Below, in pieces: positions 12,452 to 22,984 of a stretch of DNA of 64,000 bases (within the stretch, counting starts at the first letter, position 1; each line of letters opens with the position of its first letter). This DNA is from Gnetum montanum (lineage: Eukaryota; Streptophyta; Gnetopsida; Gnetales; Gnetaceae). The notes beneath the pieces were generated by a model that did no database searches, was not told the origin of the DNA, and saw only the letters and a program-made list of their open reading frames with translations. The position numbers and the translations under genes are program-made. The DNA lies in the NCBI GenBank assembly GCA_015680685.1, contig MNCI01026399.1, positions 635,392-699,391 of the forward strand, in the 5' to 3' direction.

Positions 12452-12515
12452 GGACATGATATCGCATACGCGATGTATCGTATGCAATATCGCGTCATCG
12501 TAACCTATAAATAGG
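12452..12515 (+). promoter_or_regulatory. Internal LTR-like promoter block of element A, upstream of ORF2
   Basis: Contains GATATCGCATACGCGAT, 17 bases identical to the U3 region of this element's own 3' LTR. More ATATCGCG copies follow, then a TATA box CCTATAAATAG (12,504-12,514). Spacing between motif cluster and TATA box resembles that of the LTRs. The rest of the LTR is not present here. ORF2 begins about 440 bases downstream. Promoter activity is inferred from architecture. Confidence 0.6.
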
Positions 12516-12686
12516 TGACCCCCCCACAACACTTAGCATCATTTTTTCATTCACACAGGGGGAGTTTTTGAAATTTTTCTCTACGACTTGCGATTGAGTG
12601 ACCCTTACTTTTCTCACTCTATCTCGCTCGCTGGTACTCCGATTTTAATTCCGTTTGAACCTACTTGAACCTGGAGTGTTCAGCTT

Positions 12687-12702
12687 AGTCATGGGGGAGG
12701 GA
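12687..12702 (+). other. Internal polypurine-tract-like motif of element A
   Basis: TTAGTCATGGGGGAGGG resembles the true 3' tract (CAGTCGTGGGGGTA before 15,899). The same motif occurs in the matching place of C (28,422) and B (7,462). It could prime internal plus-strand synthesis or be a chance relic. Confidence 0.4.
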
Positions 12703-12951
12703 CACTTGCTGAAAAGTGCCTAAATTTTTTGAAATTTATCATCGCCCAAAGGACATCATCTAGGATAATTAACTCTAACACTTAGAATAATTGTGCCTAA
12801 AAATCATTTAACCCTTAGGTATACCGGGAAACTAAAATGGCAACCACCTACGTCACATGACTCATTATTACAAACTTTTGGGCACTATCACACGTGATAA
12901 CATAAGATCATTAATAAAAACCTTACTAATGCTTGGCCTATGTGATTGCAG

Positions 12952-15731
12952 ATGGCCCCGAAACGTGGACAACAGGAGGGTCCTGCTCAAGGTGGAAAGA
13001 AATGACCTCAGAGAGGTGGAAGACAAGGTCCTGCCAAACAATATGCAGAATAGGAGGAGCAATCATTCAGCATTCATCAAGAAGAACCTCCTACCAGATG
13101 GTCCAGGCAAGCAGAAGGAGGAGCTGCTGCAGCACCTGAACCGGGACAACAGCTCACGTTGCCCCAAGAATGTGTTCAGGCTATCCATGAGAAGTCCACA
13201 TTCTCTGAGGTGATTATGGAGTTGAACTTTGAATCATTTGTAGAGTTTGCTCCTGAGGTCATTAGGGATCACCTCAAAGGGTCTCCTTTATGGCCTATCC
13301 TCTCTGAAAGCGGTGCCTGGTACCTAGGAGAAATGTACCAATTTTGGCACAATAGGGAGCAAGGCACCACTATTTATATATGTGGTGTGATAGTTGACTT
13401 CTCTATGCAAGCCATTTCGGAAGTGTTAAACCTTCTGAATACAAGGCCCCAGGTTGCTTGGTTATCCACCCGTTCAAACCCTGATGTGTGAAAGGATTGG
13501 TTGGAGAAGGCTTATGGCAGAGATAAAGCATTTGGTGAGTTGACAACGGAAGAGAGGGTTTACTTCAAAATTGGGACATATCACCTCTTCCCCACAAAGG
13601 GCTTAAAAAGGATATCGATATATGTGACTAGAGGATGTGCGATGTTGATGGGAAAGGTTAACGCTAACCTACCCCATCTATATTTGACGAAAATCCTGAG
13701 GCAGTTTGAAGAACGAAAGACAGGGAAGATGGCACTACCCTTCCCTTGTCTTATCAGAAAGCTTTGCCGACATGCTGGTATTCAGGGATACACCAATGAT
13801 GTCCTCTGAAAAGCCTAGACTGCTTCATAAGTTGAATTGCTAAAGGCGCTACCTCCAAGGAAAAGCACTGGCGAAGAGTTGGGACCCAAACAAGAAGAAG
13901 AACATATGGTTAGACCAATTGCAACTCAACTTGCAGGACCCACTTAACCTCCAGCCACGGGTCCCAACCAACAATAAGAAGCAGGGCCTAGCACGGGCCA
14001 GGATCAACCGCCACCGCTGCAAGACTACAGACCATCGATTAGCCATCTTAGGGCCATTGCTGAGATGGTTAGTTGGGGAAGTCGTGATAATGCAAACCTC
14101 TTCCACGTCATCGATGATGCCATCTAGCCTACAGTTTCATTAGATCGCACAAGGGGGGAATTATCCATTCAAAAAAGAGGAGGGAAAAGTAGATGGTCAT
14201 AATAGATCTCAGGAAATGCGGCATCTATCCAGGTGTAGTTAGAGACTGGTGAAGGGGCCACCGTGGTGGTTATGCAATACTAGAATGTTGCGAGAGCTGC
14301 AAAAGTGGTCGCAGACCACATCAAAGAATCCTTTGTTGTGCCACCAGCAGATCTCACAGGAGCACGGGATGCTCAAACTCTGGCTGGAACCTCAATGACT
14401 CCTGCGGAACATGAGGATGTGCTTAATTAATTACTTCAAACAGGGCAAGTAATGACGTCCTTGTTTCACATCCCTCAGGATGTTATGGCAATTCAGTCAG
14501 ACCTCATTTCCACAAAGGGGAAGTTGGTCTTAACAGAGGTAAGGGTTGAGCATGCTGAAGCTAAAGTGCAAAAACTACAAGAGTAGCTCGTGGCCTTACA
14601 AGCAGCACAGCGGGACCCTCTGCAATTTGTTCCCGCAGACCAGTTAGAAAACTTTAGAACCGAGCAGCTAACCAAATTAATAGAGGAGAATAAAGGGTGG
14701 TCAATGAGAAAGAGAAGGTTGTTTGGGATGCCTCCGCAGCATAGGCATAAACTCATGTGCATCTTAAGGCACTCAAAGCCTTACAAGAAGAAAACAAGCA
14801 GCTGGTTGCAGATAATATTTGGTTAACCACTATAGAAAAGTAAAAGAACGTTCTCGATGAACACTTTCATCAATTACGAGAACAATTCATTCGGGTCAAC
14901 CGAGACGTGAGCCATTTAGCCAAAGAAAATTGAACCCTCTCAATGGAGAAGGTACGCACCATTCGTCAAAAGTCAACAATTGAGATAAGTGCATGGCAGA
15001 ACGAGGCTAAACGACATGAGAAGCTGAAGGAGCACTTCTGCAATCAAGTGGGGATGTATAAAAAGATCCTTGAAAAGGAGATCCATATGGCCAAGGCTTA
15101 GATCAATACTATCAGTGCTAAACACACTGATTGGTGGGCCATATTGGACACGTATGCCTTCGCTCACCAAGTGAAAGTTAAGAACTAGGACTTGCAAATT
15201 CAGGACTTGACAGAGTACATGGAGTTGGCAAACCTAAGATATGCCAACCTTACCATGTTAACAGCAGGGTGCTTGGGGTCACAGCTCAAGCAGTAGGTAG
15301 CAACCACCCACATCAAATACGAAGCAGAATTTGTGGAACGCAAGAGGTTGTTGGAGAAACTAGAAGTCGCAAATTCTGAACTTGAGGTGGTAAAAGCTAG
15401 CTACCAGGGATAGAAAGATGCTACAACTGACTTGGCTCGACAGCTAGTAGACTTTAACGAATACAAGGATAAAGCTAGAGCCTATGAGGAGGAATGACGG
15501 GTGTTCGCAACTTGGTATGTCAAGGCCAACCAAATGTTTCCGCAACTACCTTGTCCGTGGGAAGTGCCAACTTCATCAAACGTTGAAACATTAGCATGGA
15601 CAGCACAAGATCCTCAGACCGAAGAGGAGAAGCTCCAGGCCATAGTTCAATGCCATCAAGCCCTAAATCCTAGAGCACAAGACAAAGCGAAGGCTCCAAT
15701 GGAGGAGCCAACGCCACTAGGAACTACATGA
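12952..15731 (+). pseudogene. ORF2 ('env-like') of element A: plant-retroelement domain plus long coiled coil
   Basis: The start ATGGCCCCGAAACG directly follows TGTGATTGCAG, a good 3' splice site, and the same arrangement occurs in C. A basic Gly/Gln-rich N-terminus (two in-frame stops) is followed by a globular domain at about 13,160-13,809 (MYQFWHNREQ, VDFSMQAISEVLNL, FKIGTYHLFPT, LPFPCLIRKLCRHAG). This resembles the plant-specific domain of Athila/Tat downstream ORFs and 'putative plant transposon' proteins. Then comes a Pro/Gln linker and several hundred residues of predicted coiled coil (about 14,430-15,490), ending TPLGTT. I see no signal peptide or membrane segment, so 'env-like' refers only to position. 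About 15 stops break it. Function is unknown. Confidence 0.75.
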
Positions 15732-15890
15732 GTTCCAAATTTTTGTAGTTATAGTATATTCTGTGTGTTGTGTCCTTATTTTGTTTTCTTCCCACACTGT
15801 GGCATCATCCCATCTCTTTTTCCATCTAATAATCCCATACCTATCCACTATGTAATCATAATAACTCAAGGACGAGTTTTTATTCAGTCG

Positions 15891-15898
15891 TGGGGGTA
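15891..15898 (+). other. Polypurine tract of element A
   Basis: TGGGGGTA abuts the 3' LTR start. The preceding AACTCAAGGACGAGTTTTTATTCAGTC context is conserved in B and C. Confidence 0.75.
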
Positions 15899-16682
15899 TG
15901 ATGGGACGCGATATCGCATACGCGATATCGCAGCTTGCTGCTAGTTCTATAAATAAGAGGCGGCTCTCCCTTATTTTAGAACATAGAGTTAGATAGTATC
16001 TAGACTCTGGCAGTTTTGTCCCTCCAGAGTTAGAATATTTTCCAGTGTCTGCCCGCAGTGTGGTGAATGTAATTGTACAGCATCTTTTATTCAAGTGTGA
16101 CGTACTTGGACACGCACATGACCAGAAATAAAGATCAAGATTACTTTATCATTGCAGCATTCACTATGTTATTTATTTAATTAATTGTTATTATTATCTA
16201 CTACTTTCCTAATTAATCTCTCTCACCCTTATCTCCTAGTAATGTGGAATGAGTACGAATTAATCGCGAGCATTTAAGTGTGACTACTTGGTAACCCAGT
16301 AGCATACCTAGGCCATGCGCTTGGTAATCCCAGTGGTAGTCATGCACGAGGTCCAAGATGTGTACAGATGATTAAGGAGCGGATGCTCATCACACTTAGG
16401 CTAGTTTAGATTCGTTCTTACCCTTTCCCCTCTTAGCTTAGTTACTATTACTTTCCATTGCCTTCAAGAGTAGCATAGATTAGGAACCACATCATACACC
16501 TCACTCTGGACTAAACCATACGTGACAAAGCTAATACTAGTCTAGGTGGGAAGACAACAAACTATGACCTAAGGTTAACTGTCTAGGTGTCACAACTAGT
16601 CCATCTGCGGAGTTCGACCAGATCATACGTGAAAACGCTCGTATTCGTATGTTTGGGTGTAGGGGTACCTCACCACTCATCA
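15899..16682 (+). repeat. 3' LTR of element A
   Basis: 784 bases, same ends and motif order as the 5' LTR; about 20 bases shorter, mainly in the GATATCGC array (15,902-15,935). TATA box CTATAAATAAG at 15,948. Differences from the 5' LTR are scattered single bases. Confidence 0.92.
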
Positions 16683-16739
16683 AAATCTTAATCTAATTTT
16701 GTTAACTCAAGGACAAGTTTTTAGTCAGTCATGGGGATA
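16683..16739 (+). other. Pre-PPT end of element B
   Basis: Continues the B sequence interrupted at 8,166: AACTCAAGGACAAGTTTTTA then GTCATGGGGATA just before the B 3' LTR. The same arrangement is seen in C at 31,300-31,337. Confidence 0.65.
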
Positions 16740-17590
16740 TGATGAATCATCAATTGGCTGCATCAATGGGCCTGTGTAGATGCATCCCTGTTGACGTTTG
16801 TGTTGATGTGTTGACGTAATGTCTCTTTTTTCCTATAAATATGTAAGCACCTGCTGTGTATTTAGCACCTTTCTATGATTTTGTAGCTAGACTCATATAG
16901 CTTCATTTCGTGATCTTAGGAAATAGTTAATGAGTGCTCACATTGTGAATTGGAGTCAGTTGTATGACATCTTATTTGAGCATCATTGTACTTGGACACA
17001 TTCTATGAATGACAATAAGATTGAGATTGATTTACATTCATTGCAACACTTTGAGTTAGATTGGATTTACTTTCCATGTAATTTACTCTTCATGTACTTA
17101 GGTAATATGTATATTTTCACACATATTAATGAATTGGTGGAATGAGCATGACTAGTTTCAAGCATAAACACGTATTCACTTGGTAATACTAGTAGGGTTA
17201 TTACTTAGTTCACATAGTAACATAACGCTTAGTAATCCCAGTAGTGGATACATGGATTTAAGACGTGTATAGCAAGCTAGAAACAAACACTCAACATCCT
17301 TAGGCTAGTTTAGACTTTGTCTTCTTGTTGTTAATTAGATTGAATAATTAATTTCTCTATTATTGTTAAGATTAGTTTAAGGCTGCAACAACATCAACCA
17401 TCATATGCCTCACTTTAGACTAATCCATACATGACAAAGCTACCACTAGTCAAAGTGGGAAGACAACATCCTATGATCAATGCTGAATAATCTAGATGCC
17501 ACATTATTCCCATCCACGAAATTTGACTAGATCATGCATGAACGTTTTTGATTTGTATGGTTGGACGTAGGGGGTACCCGTCACTCATTA
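16740..17590 (+). repeat. 3' LTR of element B
   Basis: Starts TGATGAATCATCAATTGG and ends near GTCACTCATTA. It shares the middle and right part with LTRs A and C (CTTGGTAATACTAGTAGG, TTAGGCTAGTTTAGA, GACAAAGCTA) but has a different U3 motif set (GTTGACG/TTGATG copies, TGACGTAA) before TATAAATATG (16,836). The matching 5' LTR lies outside the window. Confidence 0.75.
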
Positions 17591-17658
17591 GTAGTTATAA
17601 GCATTGGTGTGATTGCTCTATCAAGTGGTTGCATAATGTTGCCTTACAAGCCTCACCA

Positions 17659-17835
17659 TTACATTTGCTTCTTTTGACGAAAGAAACGAGAGAATTCAAG
17701 ATAGTAGAGACCTAGATGTGTATAAGGGACATTCATTTGATATGATCCTTCATCCTCACTATTTTTTGTTCCATAATTATCTCCTACAAGATTATCTACG
17801 CAAGGTGGAATGTTAGTCCTATGAGAAGTAGACAT
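17659..17835 (-). pseudogene. gag N-terminus of element D
   Basis: A 58-codon minus-strand frame from ATG at 17,835, starting MSTSHRTNIPPCVDN and containing an acidic NSEDEGSYQMNV block comparable to EDEDWSIQPEV of A and NEEEWSMPM of C. It ends in a stop and shows no further gag. Confidence 0.5.
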
Positions 17836-17950
17836 GATTAACTAATTACTATATATGTGACTTTAAATAATATTAAATTTTCTAAAAAATATATCATTAT
17901 GAACTTAACAATATGAATTTATAATCTAACTAGTTTAGATTATTAGCACC

Positions 17951-17969
17951 ATCCCCTACAATGATGCCA
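17951..17969 (-). other. Primer-binding site of element D
   Basis: Minus strand TGGCATCATTGTAGGGGAT, a decayed version of the tRNA-Asp site seen in A (TGGCGCTGTTGCCGGGGA), one base from the LTR end. Confidence 0.65.
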
Positions 17970-17970
17970 A

Positions 17971-18809
17971 TGATAAGTCACAAGTATATCCAATGTTTGA
18001 CTATATGATCTACAAATGCTATAGTAGACCATGTCATAATTTGTGGATGGATTTAGTTGATATCTAGATAGTTAAACATAAGATCGCAAGTCATTATCTT
18101 TCCACCTAGACTAGTTGTGACTTTTATCTTTCTTCAATTAGAAGTTTATAACTTAGCATTATCCACTAATATGATATAGTTCAATGTATGGTGTATAATC
18201 ATGATATTGTTCAACCCTTACTAAGCTAACTAAACATATAGAATTTAACAAATTAATCTAATGAGAAATAAAATTAATTCTAAGTTTGCCTAAAATGATG
18301 AGTGTATGATTCCCAGTTTGTTATGCATGTCCTATACCAAGAAATTCACTACTAGGCACACTGAGTGATATCACTACTAGGATTACTAGACAAGTCTATG
18401 TTATGCACAAAATTGGTCATGCTCATTCTACCATATGATTAATGTGTAATAGAATCGTAAATATTATGTTAGGAAAATAATAAATAATAAGGAAATTAAA
18501 TCTATTCTTAGTTAGAGTGTTATCATATAATGAAATCAATCATGATCTTTATTATCATTCATGGAATATATCTAAGTATATTCCACTTAAATAAAAATGT
18601 TGTACAATTGACTTAAAACCACACTACAAACACTCACTGACTACTATAAGAATTAAGAAAATAAAAGAGTCTAAATATCTCTCATCAAATGGTGCTATAA
18701 ATGTGGTAGGTGAACTATATTTATGGGGATTTATTACAATTACTATATAGCATCTAGCATCTTGGCATGTGATTTCGTAATTGATTGACATTGGAACAAT
18801 TGTTCATCA
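17971..18809 (-). repeat. LTR of element D (minus strand)
   Basis: On the minus strand it begins TGATGAACAATTGTTCC and ends TGACTTATCA, with TATA-like CCATAAATATAG. It shares the family's central block (reverse of GATTACTAGACAAG and CCACCTAGACTAG) but is strongly diverged and AT-rich, so it is probably old. Confidence 0.75.
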
Positions 18810-19784
18810 TAGGTTAAGAATGCTAATAACTTAATATTCTTAACAACTTTTAATGTGCATTATTGCTAGGTTAGGTTATGTTATGCTTACCATCATTTGA
18901 TGTACTTAGCATTCTTCATCTGATGGTCTTTCTAGCTTGATGATTCTTTTCACCCATATTTTCTCATGGATCAATGTTCATTTATCTATTATCTTTACAA
19001 ACTACTTTCATTGACTAATAAATACTTTCATATCTATTAGTCTTGTTAACTTCATTCATTTTAATTTTTCTTATTGTCTTGATGCTTTCACTTAAATTTT
19101 TCATCTTAATATTGTTCATACATTTGGTTAGTTAACTTGTAGGAGTTTATTAAACTTATGAATATATGTGTTTATTGGCTTATATTTTATGTCTTTTCAT
19201 AATGAGTTGGTTGGGTTTGATTTTCATAATTTTAGTACATCACATACAATCTTTGAAATTGTTCAAACATTTTGCAACTTATCTCATTGTATGTTGGCAA
19301 TTACTTCTTCCAAAACCCTTTTTAAGTTTCTTAGGGAGGTGTTAAATCCTAAAAAAATGAATAATGATTTTAAAAACTTCATAGTACATTAGATCAATGA
19401 AGAGAGAGTTTAAAGAAAAAGCTCAAGGATTTTGAGTATACTTTTTTAGGTTTTCATCCTTACAACCAATCCTAAAAACCCATCTCATGGGGTGGGAAAA
19501 TGATTAGGCCTTACCTTTGTTCAAATGCACCTCCAATTTTTATTTCTTACTAAAGGATTTTTTATAAATCAGGAGAAAACTCTCTTTAAAGATAAAAGAA
19601 AGAAAACATCAATTAGAAATAATGAATAAATAAAAATAGAAACCAAAAGCTTTCCATGTTTGAGCCTCCAAAACAAAAAGAAATTAATACTACAAGAAAT
19701 AAATGAATTGTTCAACTTTCATTGGAAGATTTTTGCTTAAAGCTATAATTAAAAAGTAATATCCTTAAGAATAAGATATCTAAC
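18810..19784. other. AT-rich spacer, nothing recognised
   Basis: Between LTR D and LTR C. It has low complexity and no homologous blocks that I can see. A 74-codon frame at 19,168-19,392 has no recognisable motif and is probably accidental. Confidence 0.5.
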
Positions 19785-20645
19785 TAATAAAGTCAATTTT
19801 AGTCCACAACAATATCATTTATCCAATATCATAGCACATACTACGTCATTGTAGATATAATATCATGGCATGTGTGCAACCTATAAATACAACTCTTAGG
19901 TGCATGGATCCATAGAAGTTTCATTCCACTAGTAGCAGAACTCTTACAGTTTCATTCCGTAGTTAGCAATAGAGTGTATGGCCATAGTATGACATTGAGC
20001 GATTGTACAGTGTCTTTATTTGAGTGAATTACACTTGGACACAGTTCATGACTGGAAATAGAGATCAAGATTGCTTATCATCATTGCAGCATCCACTTAG
20101 TTTTCTTATGTTTACTTAAAATAGTTTTTTCTATTTTCCTAGTTAATTGTTTACTTTACAAGCATTTCATTTTACATGTTGAAAGTAAGTAGTAAGGATA
20201 TGATTGCTTTTGAGCACTAAGTGTAGTTATTTGATAACCCAGTAGTGGCATGGCTTGATTTGCTCAGTAGTAATACCACTTGGTAATCCCAATGATGACT
20301 ACATGAGTCCTAGGCATGTATAGTAGACTAGTACCATATATCCATTGCGTTAGGCTAAGTTAGATTTATTTTCTTTCAATTACTTAGACTTAGGATTAGA
20401 AACTATTTTCATTTTATCATGTTTGCTAAGAGCAAGAATGGCCAAATAACATCAAATATCATATACCTCATGCTAAGCTAAACCATACACATAGACTTTA
20501 CTAGGTTCACGTGAGAAGATAATGGTCTCAAAATTAAACCAATTGCTAGCATATTAACATTGCCTCCTCCATGGATTACGATATGGTTGCTCATGAATGC
20601 TTGTGACTTGTATAGTTGGGTGTTGGATTGCTCCACCACTCATCA
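19785..20645 (+). repeat. 5' LTR of element C
   Basis: 861 bases from TAATAAAGTCAATTTTAG (first base pair mutated; TGATAAAGTC in the 3' copy) to CCACTCATCA. U3 has ATATCAT copies (19,828-19,875) and TATA box CTATAAATACAAC (19,882). Confidence 0.88.
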
Positions 20646-21008
20646 TTGGTGTCGTTGCTAGGGACAAGTTAATGTATGCTAAGTAATTGATTTCATAAAG
20701 TTCATTGCATCAAGAACCCAAATTTAAACAACATCAAATATCATATACCTCACGACGAGCTAAAACATACACATAGACTTCACTAGCTCCACATGGAAAG
20801 ACAATGGTATCGAACTTAAACCAATTGCTAGGATATTAACATTGCGTTATCCATGGATTACGATTTGGTCATGTGTGAAGGTCTATGACTTGTATGGTTG
20901 GGCTTTGGATTGCTCCACTACTCATCATTGGCATCGTTGCAGGGGACAAGTCAATGTATGCTAAGTAATTAATTTCATAAAGTTTGTTGTATTAAGAACC
21001 CAAAGTTA
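20446..21008 (+). repeat. Tandem duplication of LTR end plus PBS in element C leader
   Basis: 20,446-20,728 (last 200 bases of the LTR, PBS and leader) is repeated at 20,730-21,008, including CTCATCATTGGCATCGTTGC (20,921-20,940), a second PBS. The copies differ by scattered bases, so the event is old or arose during reverse transcription. Confidence 0.85.
20647..20664 (+). other. Primer-binding site of element C
   Basis: TGGTGTCGTTGCTAGGGA, a decayed tRNA-Asp site, one base after the LTR. Confidence 0.75.
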
Positions 21009-21071
21009 AAATTCACAATCTTCTAATAACTCTAAAGTAAGAACACTTAACCAAATGTGTTAAACCACAAC

Positions 21072-22960
21072 ATGGCTTCAAACAAAGATATATCATCACC
21101 TACCAAAGAGACAAAAAGGGGTAATGATAGAATCACTAATGAAGAAGAATGGAGTATGCCAATGTAAGCAAGGATCTCATATGCTTAGCATGATTCTTAT
21201 TATTCCAATTTTACTTTCATCTTTCACCAAGAGGAGCAACTAAGGTGGAGAGATCTTCAAGATAACATTCTTCTACCTCCATAGCACTCAACACCCATCA
21301 TGCTTCAAATAGTTCTAAGGGGCATGAATCTAAGTAAGGCTCTTGACAAGTATCATGTGACCAAACACATGACACAACCCTATTAGCCTATTGAGGAGTA
21401 AGTAAAGAGAGATTTTGCCATGGAAAATTAAACATGTCCATAATAAGGAAAAGAAAATCAACTCTCATGTTGTCTTAGAAGAGCTTGATGGTAATACATT
21501 CATCGTTAAACAACTCCACCAGGATCATGAAGTCTATTCACAAACACCTATCATCCGATTGGAGGAAATTGTCAAAGTTCAATTGTATTCCACCTTAACA
21601 AAGACACCTAAGAAAGAGGCAATAGACTTAAAGTATAAGCAAGACTCAAGGCCAAGAGTTTTTATTGGATCCCATAGAGAAGAATATTGGAGTCATGATA
21701 GGGGGACAAGTTGGCACCGTTCTCCTATTACCTCATCCTCATCCTCATCCTCACGATCGTCGGTGGACTTTGATAGGAGGAGGCTAAGGCACCAAGACCA
21801 TGACATGGAGGAGAGAAGGACTCATGATTACCATGACTATCACCCAAGGAATTCAAATGAGGAAGATGAAGATTATAAATAAAGAAGATGCAAGGATAGG
21901 AGAGAAGATCAAGAATGACATGAGCACCAAAGGAGATATCACAACAATAGAGCCAGTGAACCTAATTATGATGATGAACCCTTATTAGCTACTTGAAGCA
22001 TTGATCAAGTAATTTAGAAGAAGACTCTACCAATTTAGAAATTTATAATTGACATCGTAGCAAAGGTAGAGAAAATGTGGGACTCAGTTGATGAAAAATT
22101 TACAACAGCATTGAAGATTGTGGTAGAGAAAATAAAGCAAGTCTTTGGTAAAGGCAAGGATAAGAAAAAGAAGAAAGATTTTGGATGAAAAGGCAAAGTA
22201 GCCTTAGTGGCTAAGTGTTTGGACACAAGCTTGGAAGATGAGAAAGGATGTGTTGTATGCCAATACGAACATCCCAAAAGATGTTGTCCCATAATGGCAC
22301 ACTTACAAGAGATAGGGACATATGCACTCAATCCCATATTTGTTAAGAAACCAATGCCCAAATGATTACTTTATCCTCAGGCAAACCTTCCAACCAACAT
22401 ACTATCTAAGTGGAGCCTACCCATAGCCATAGGAGCAATATCATCAGTAATGACAACAATCCCAATTGTGGGCCATGCCACCACCACACAAATAATATCC
22501 ATATCAGCAACCAAACCCATATGGATACTATGTGCAACGTCCAATCTCTCATAGTAATGCTATTGTTTAGACTCCACAATATTATCCCACTGAGTACCAT
22601 AAACCAACACTACCAAGCATAGATTCAAACTCGTACATGCATCCATCCACAATTGGTTCTTCCAATCAACATCCAAATCCTATCTTGCTAGTGCCACCTC
22701 CTATCATGCAAGGGGAACTACCATCACAACTGCAACAAAAAAGTGCAACAAGGGCAGTCAACAAGCAAGATGATGTAATCACATGCAAACCAAAATCCAG
22801 AAAATGATTGTTCTTTCGAATGAGTCTTGAAAAGGTTCGAAGGATGGGGATCATATCTACTTCTATTCCATCCTCATCCAATCCTTCAAAGAATAACAAA
22901 CTTCACTATTCGTTGAATGCTAATGTAACCATTGTCATGCTTACTTAAATAATCATCCAT
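21072..22960 (+). pseudogene. gag relic of element C, capsid core deleted
   Basis: Begins MASNKDISSPTKETKRGN with an acidic EEEWSMPM block. A Ser-rich basic segment follows (21,415-21,882; poly-Ser near 21,735 and DRRRLRHQDHD), then EPLLAT near 21,976. Immediately after, the sequence jumps to the coiled segment (KVEKMWDSVDEKF, near 22,065), skipping the capsid region present in A and B. A zinc knuckle CVVCQYEHPKRCC (near 22,250) and the Pro/Gln tail follow. Many stops. Confidence 0.75.
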
Positions 22961-22984
22961 TGGATAAAGGTAGAAGCCCTTCCA

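Larger units (their letters stand above)
8167..16682 (+). mobile_element. Element A: non-autonomous Athila/Tat-like LTR retroelement
   Basis: Bounded by two similar LTRs (8,167-8,970 and 15,899-16,682) with TGATG...CATCA ends. Next to the 5' LTR is a tRNA-Asp-type primer-binding site, and before the 3' LTR a short polypurine tract. The internal order is gag (9,115-11,112), noncoding module, promoter-like block (12,452-12,515) and ORF2 (12,952-15,731). Protease, RT, RNase H and integrase are all missing, so it depended on a relative in trans. Flanking bases (AAAGT left, AAATC right) are not a clean target duplication. It lies inside element B. Confidence 0.9.
1..17590 (+). mobile_element. Element B: old Athila/Tat-like gypsy retroelement, interrupted by element A
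   Basis: B starts left of the window. Its visible parts are a gag relic (1-2,540), foreign gene-like sequence (2,540-about 6,050), a noncoding module shared with A and C (about 6,060-7,260), an ORF2 leader relic (about 7,300-7,800), pre-PPT sequence to 8,166 and, after element A, the remaining pre-PPT sequence (16,683-16,739) and a 3' LTR (16,740-17,590). Both pre-PPT halves match the corresponding sequence of element C near 31,240-31,337, which is why I join them across A. No pol is visible. That all parts from 1 to 8,166 were one insertion is inference; the stretch 2,540-6,050 could also be ordinary DNA between two element fragments. Confidence 0.55.
17591..18809 (-). mobile_element. Element D: 5' end of a minus-strand Athila-like element
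   Basis: Reading the minus strand from 18,809 down: LTR (18,809-17,971), primer-binding site (17,969-17,951), leader, gag start at 17,835. The element is cut near 17,590, where the B LTR ends, so the remainder is missing. Confidence 0.7.

Noticed and set aside
12952-15731. ORF2 as a true envelope protein
   Set aside because: No signal peptide, membrane anchor or cleavage site visible; long coiled coil instead. The label 'env-like' is only positional.
8162-16687. Perfect target duplication for element A
   Set aside because: Flanks AAAGT and AAATC share only three bases; LTR ends are clear, but the duplication is decayed or absent.
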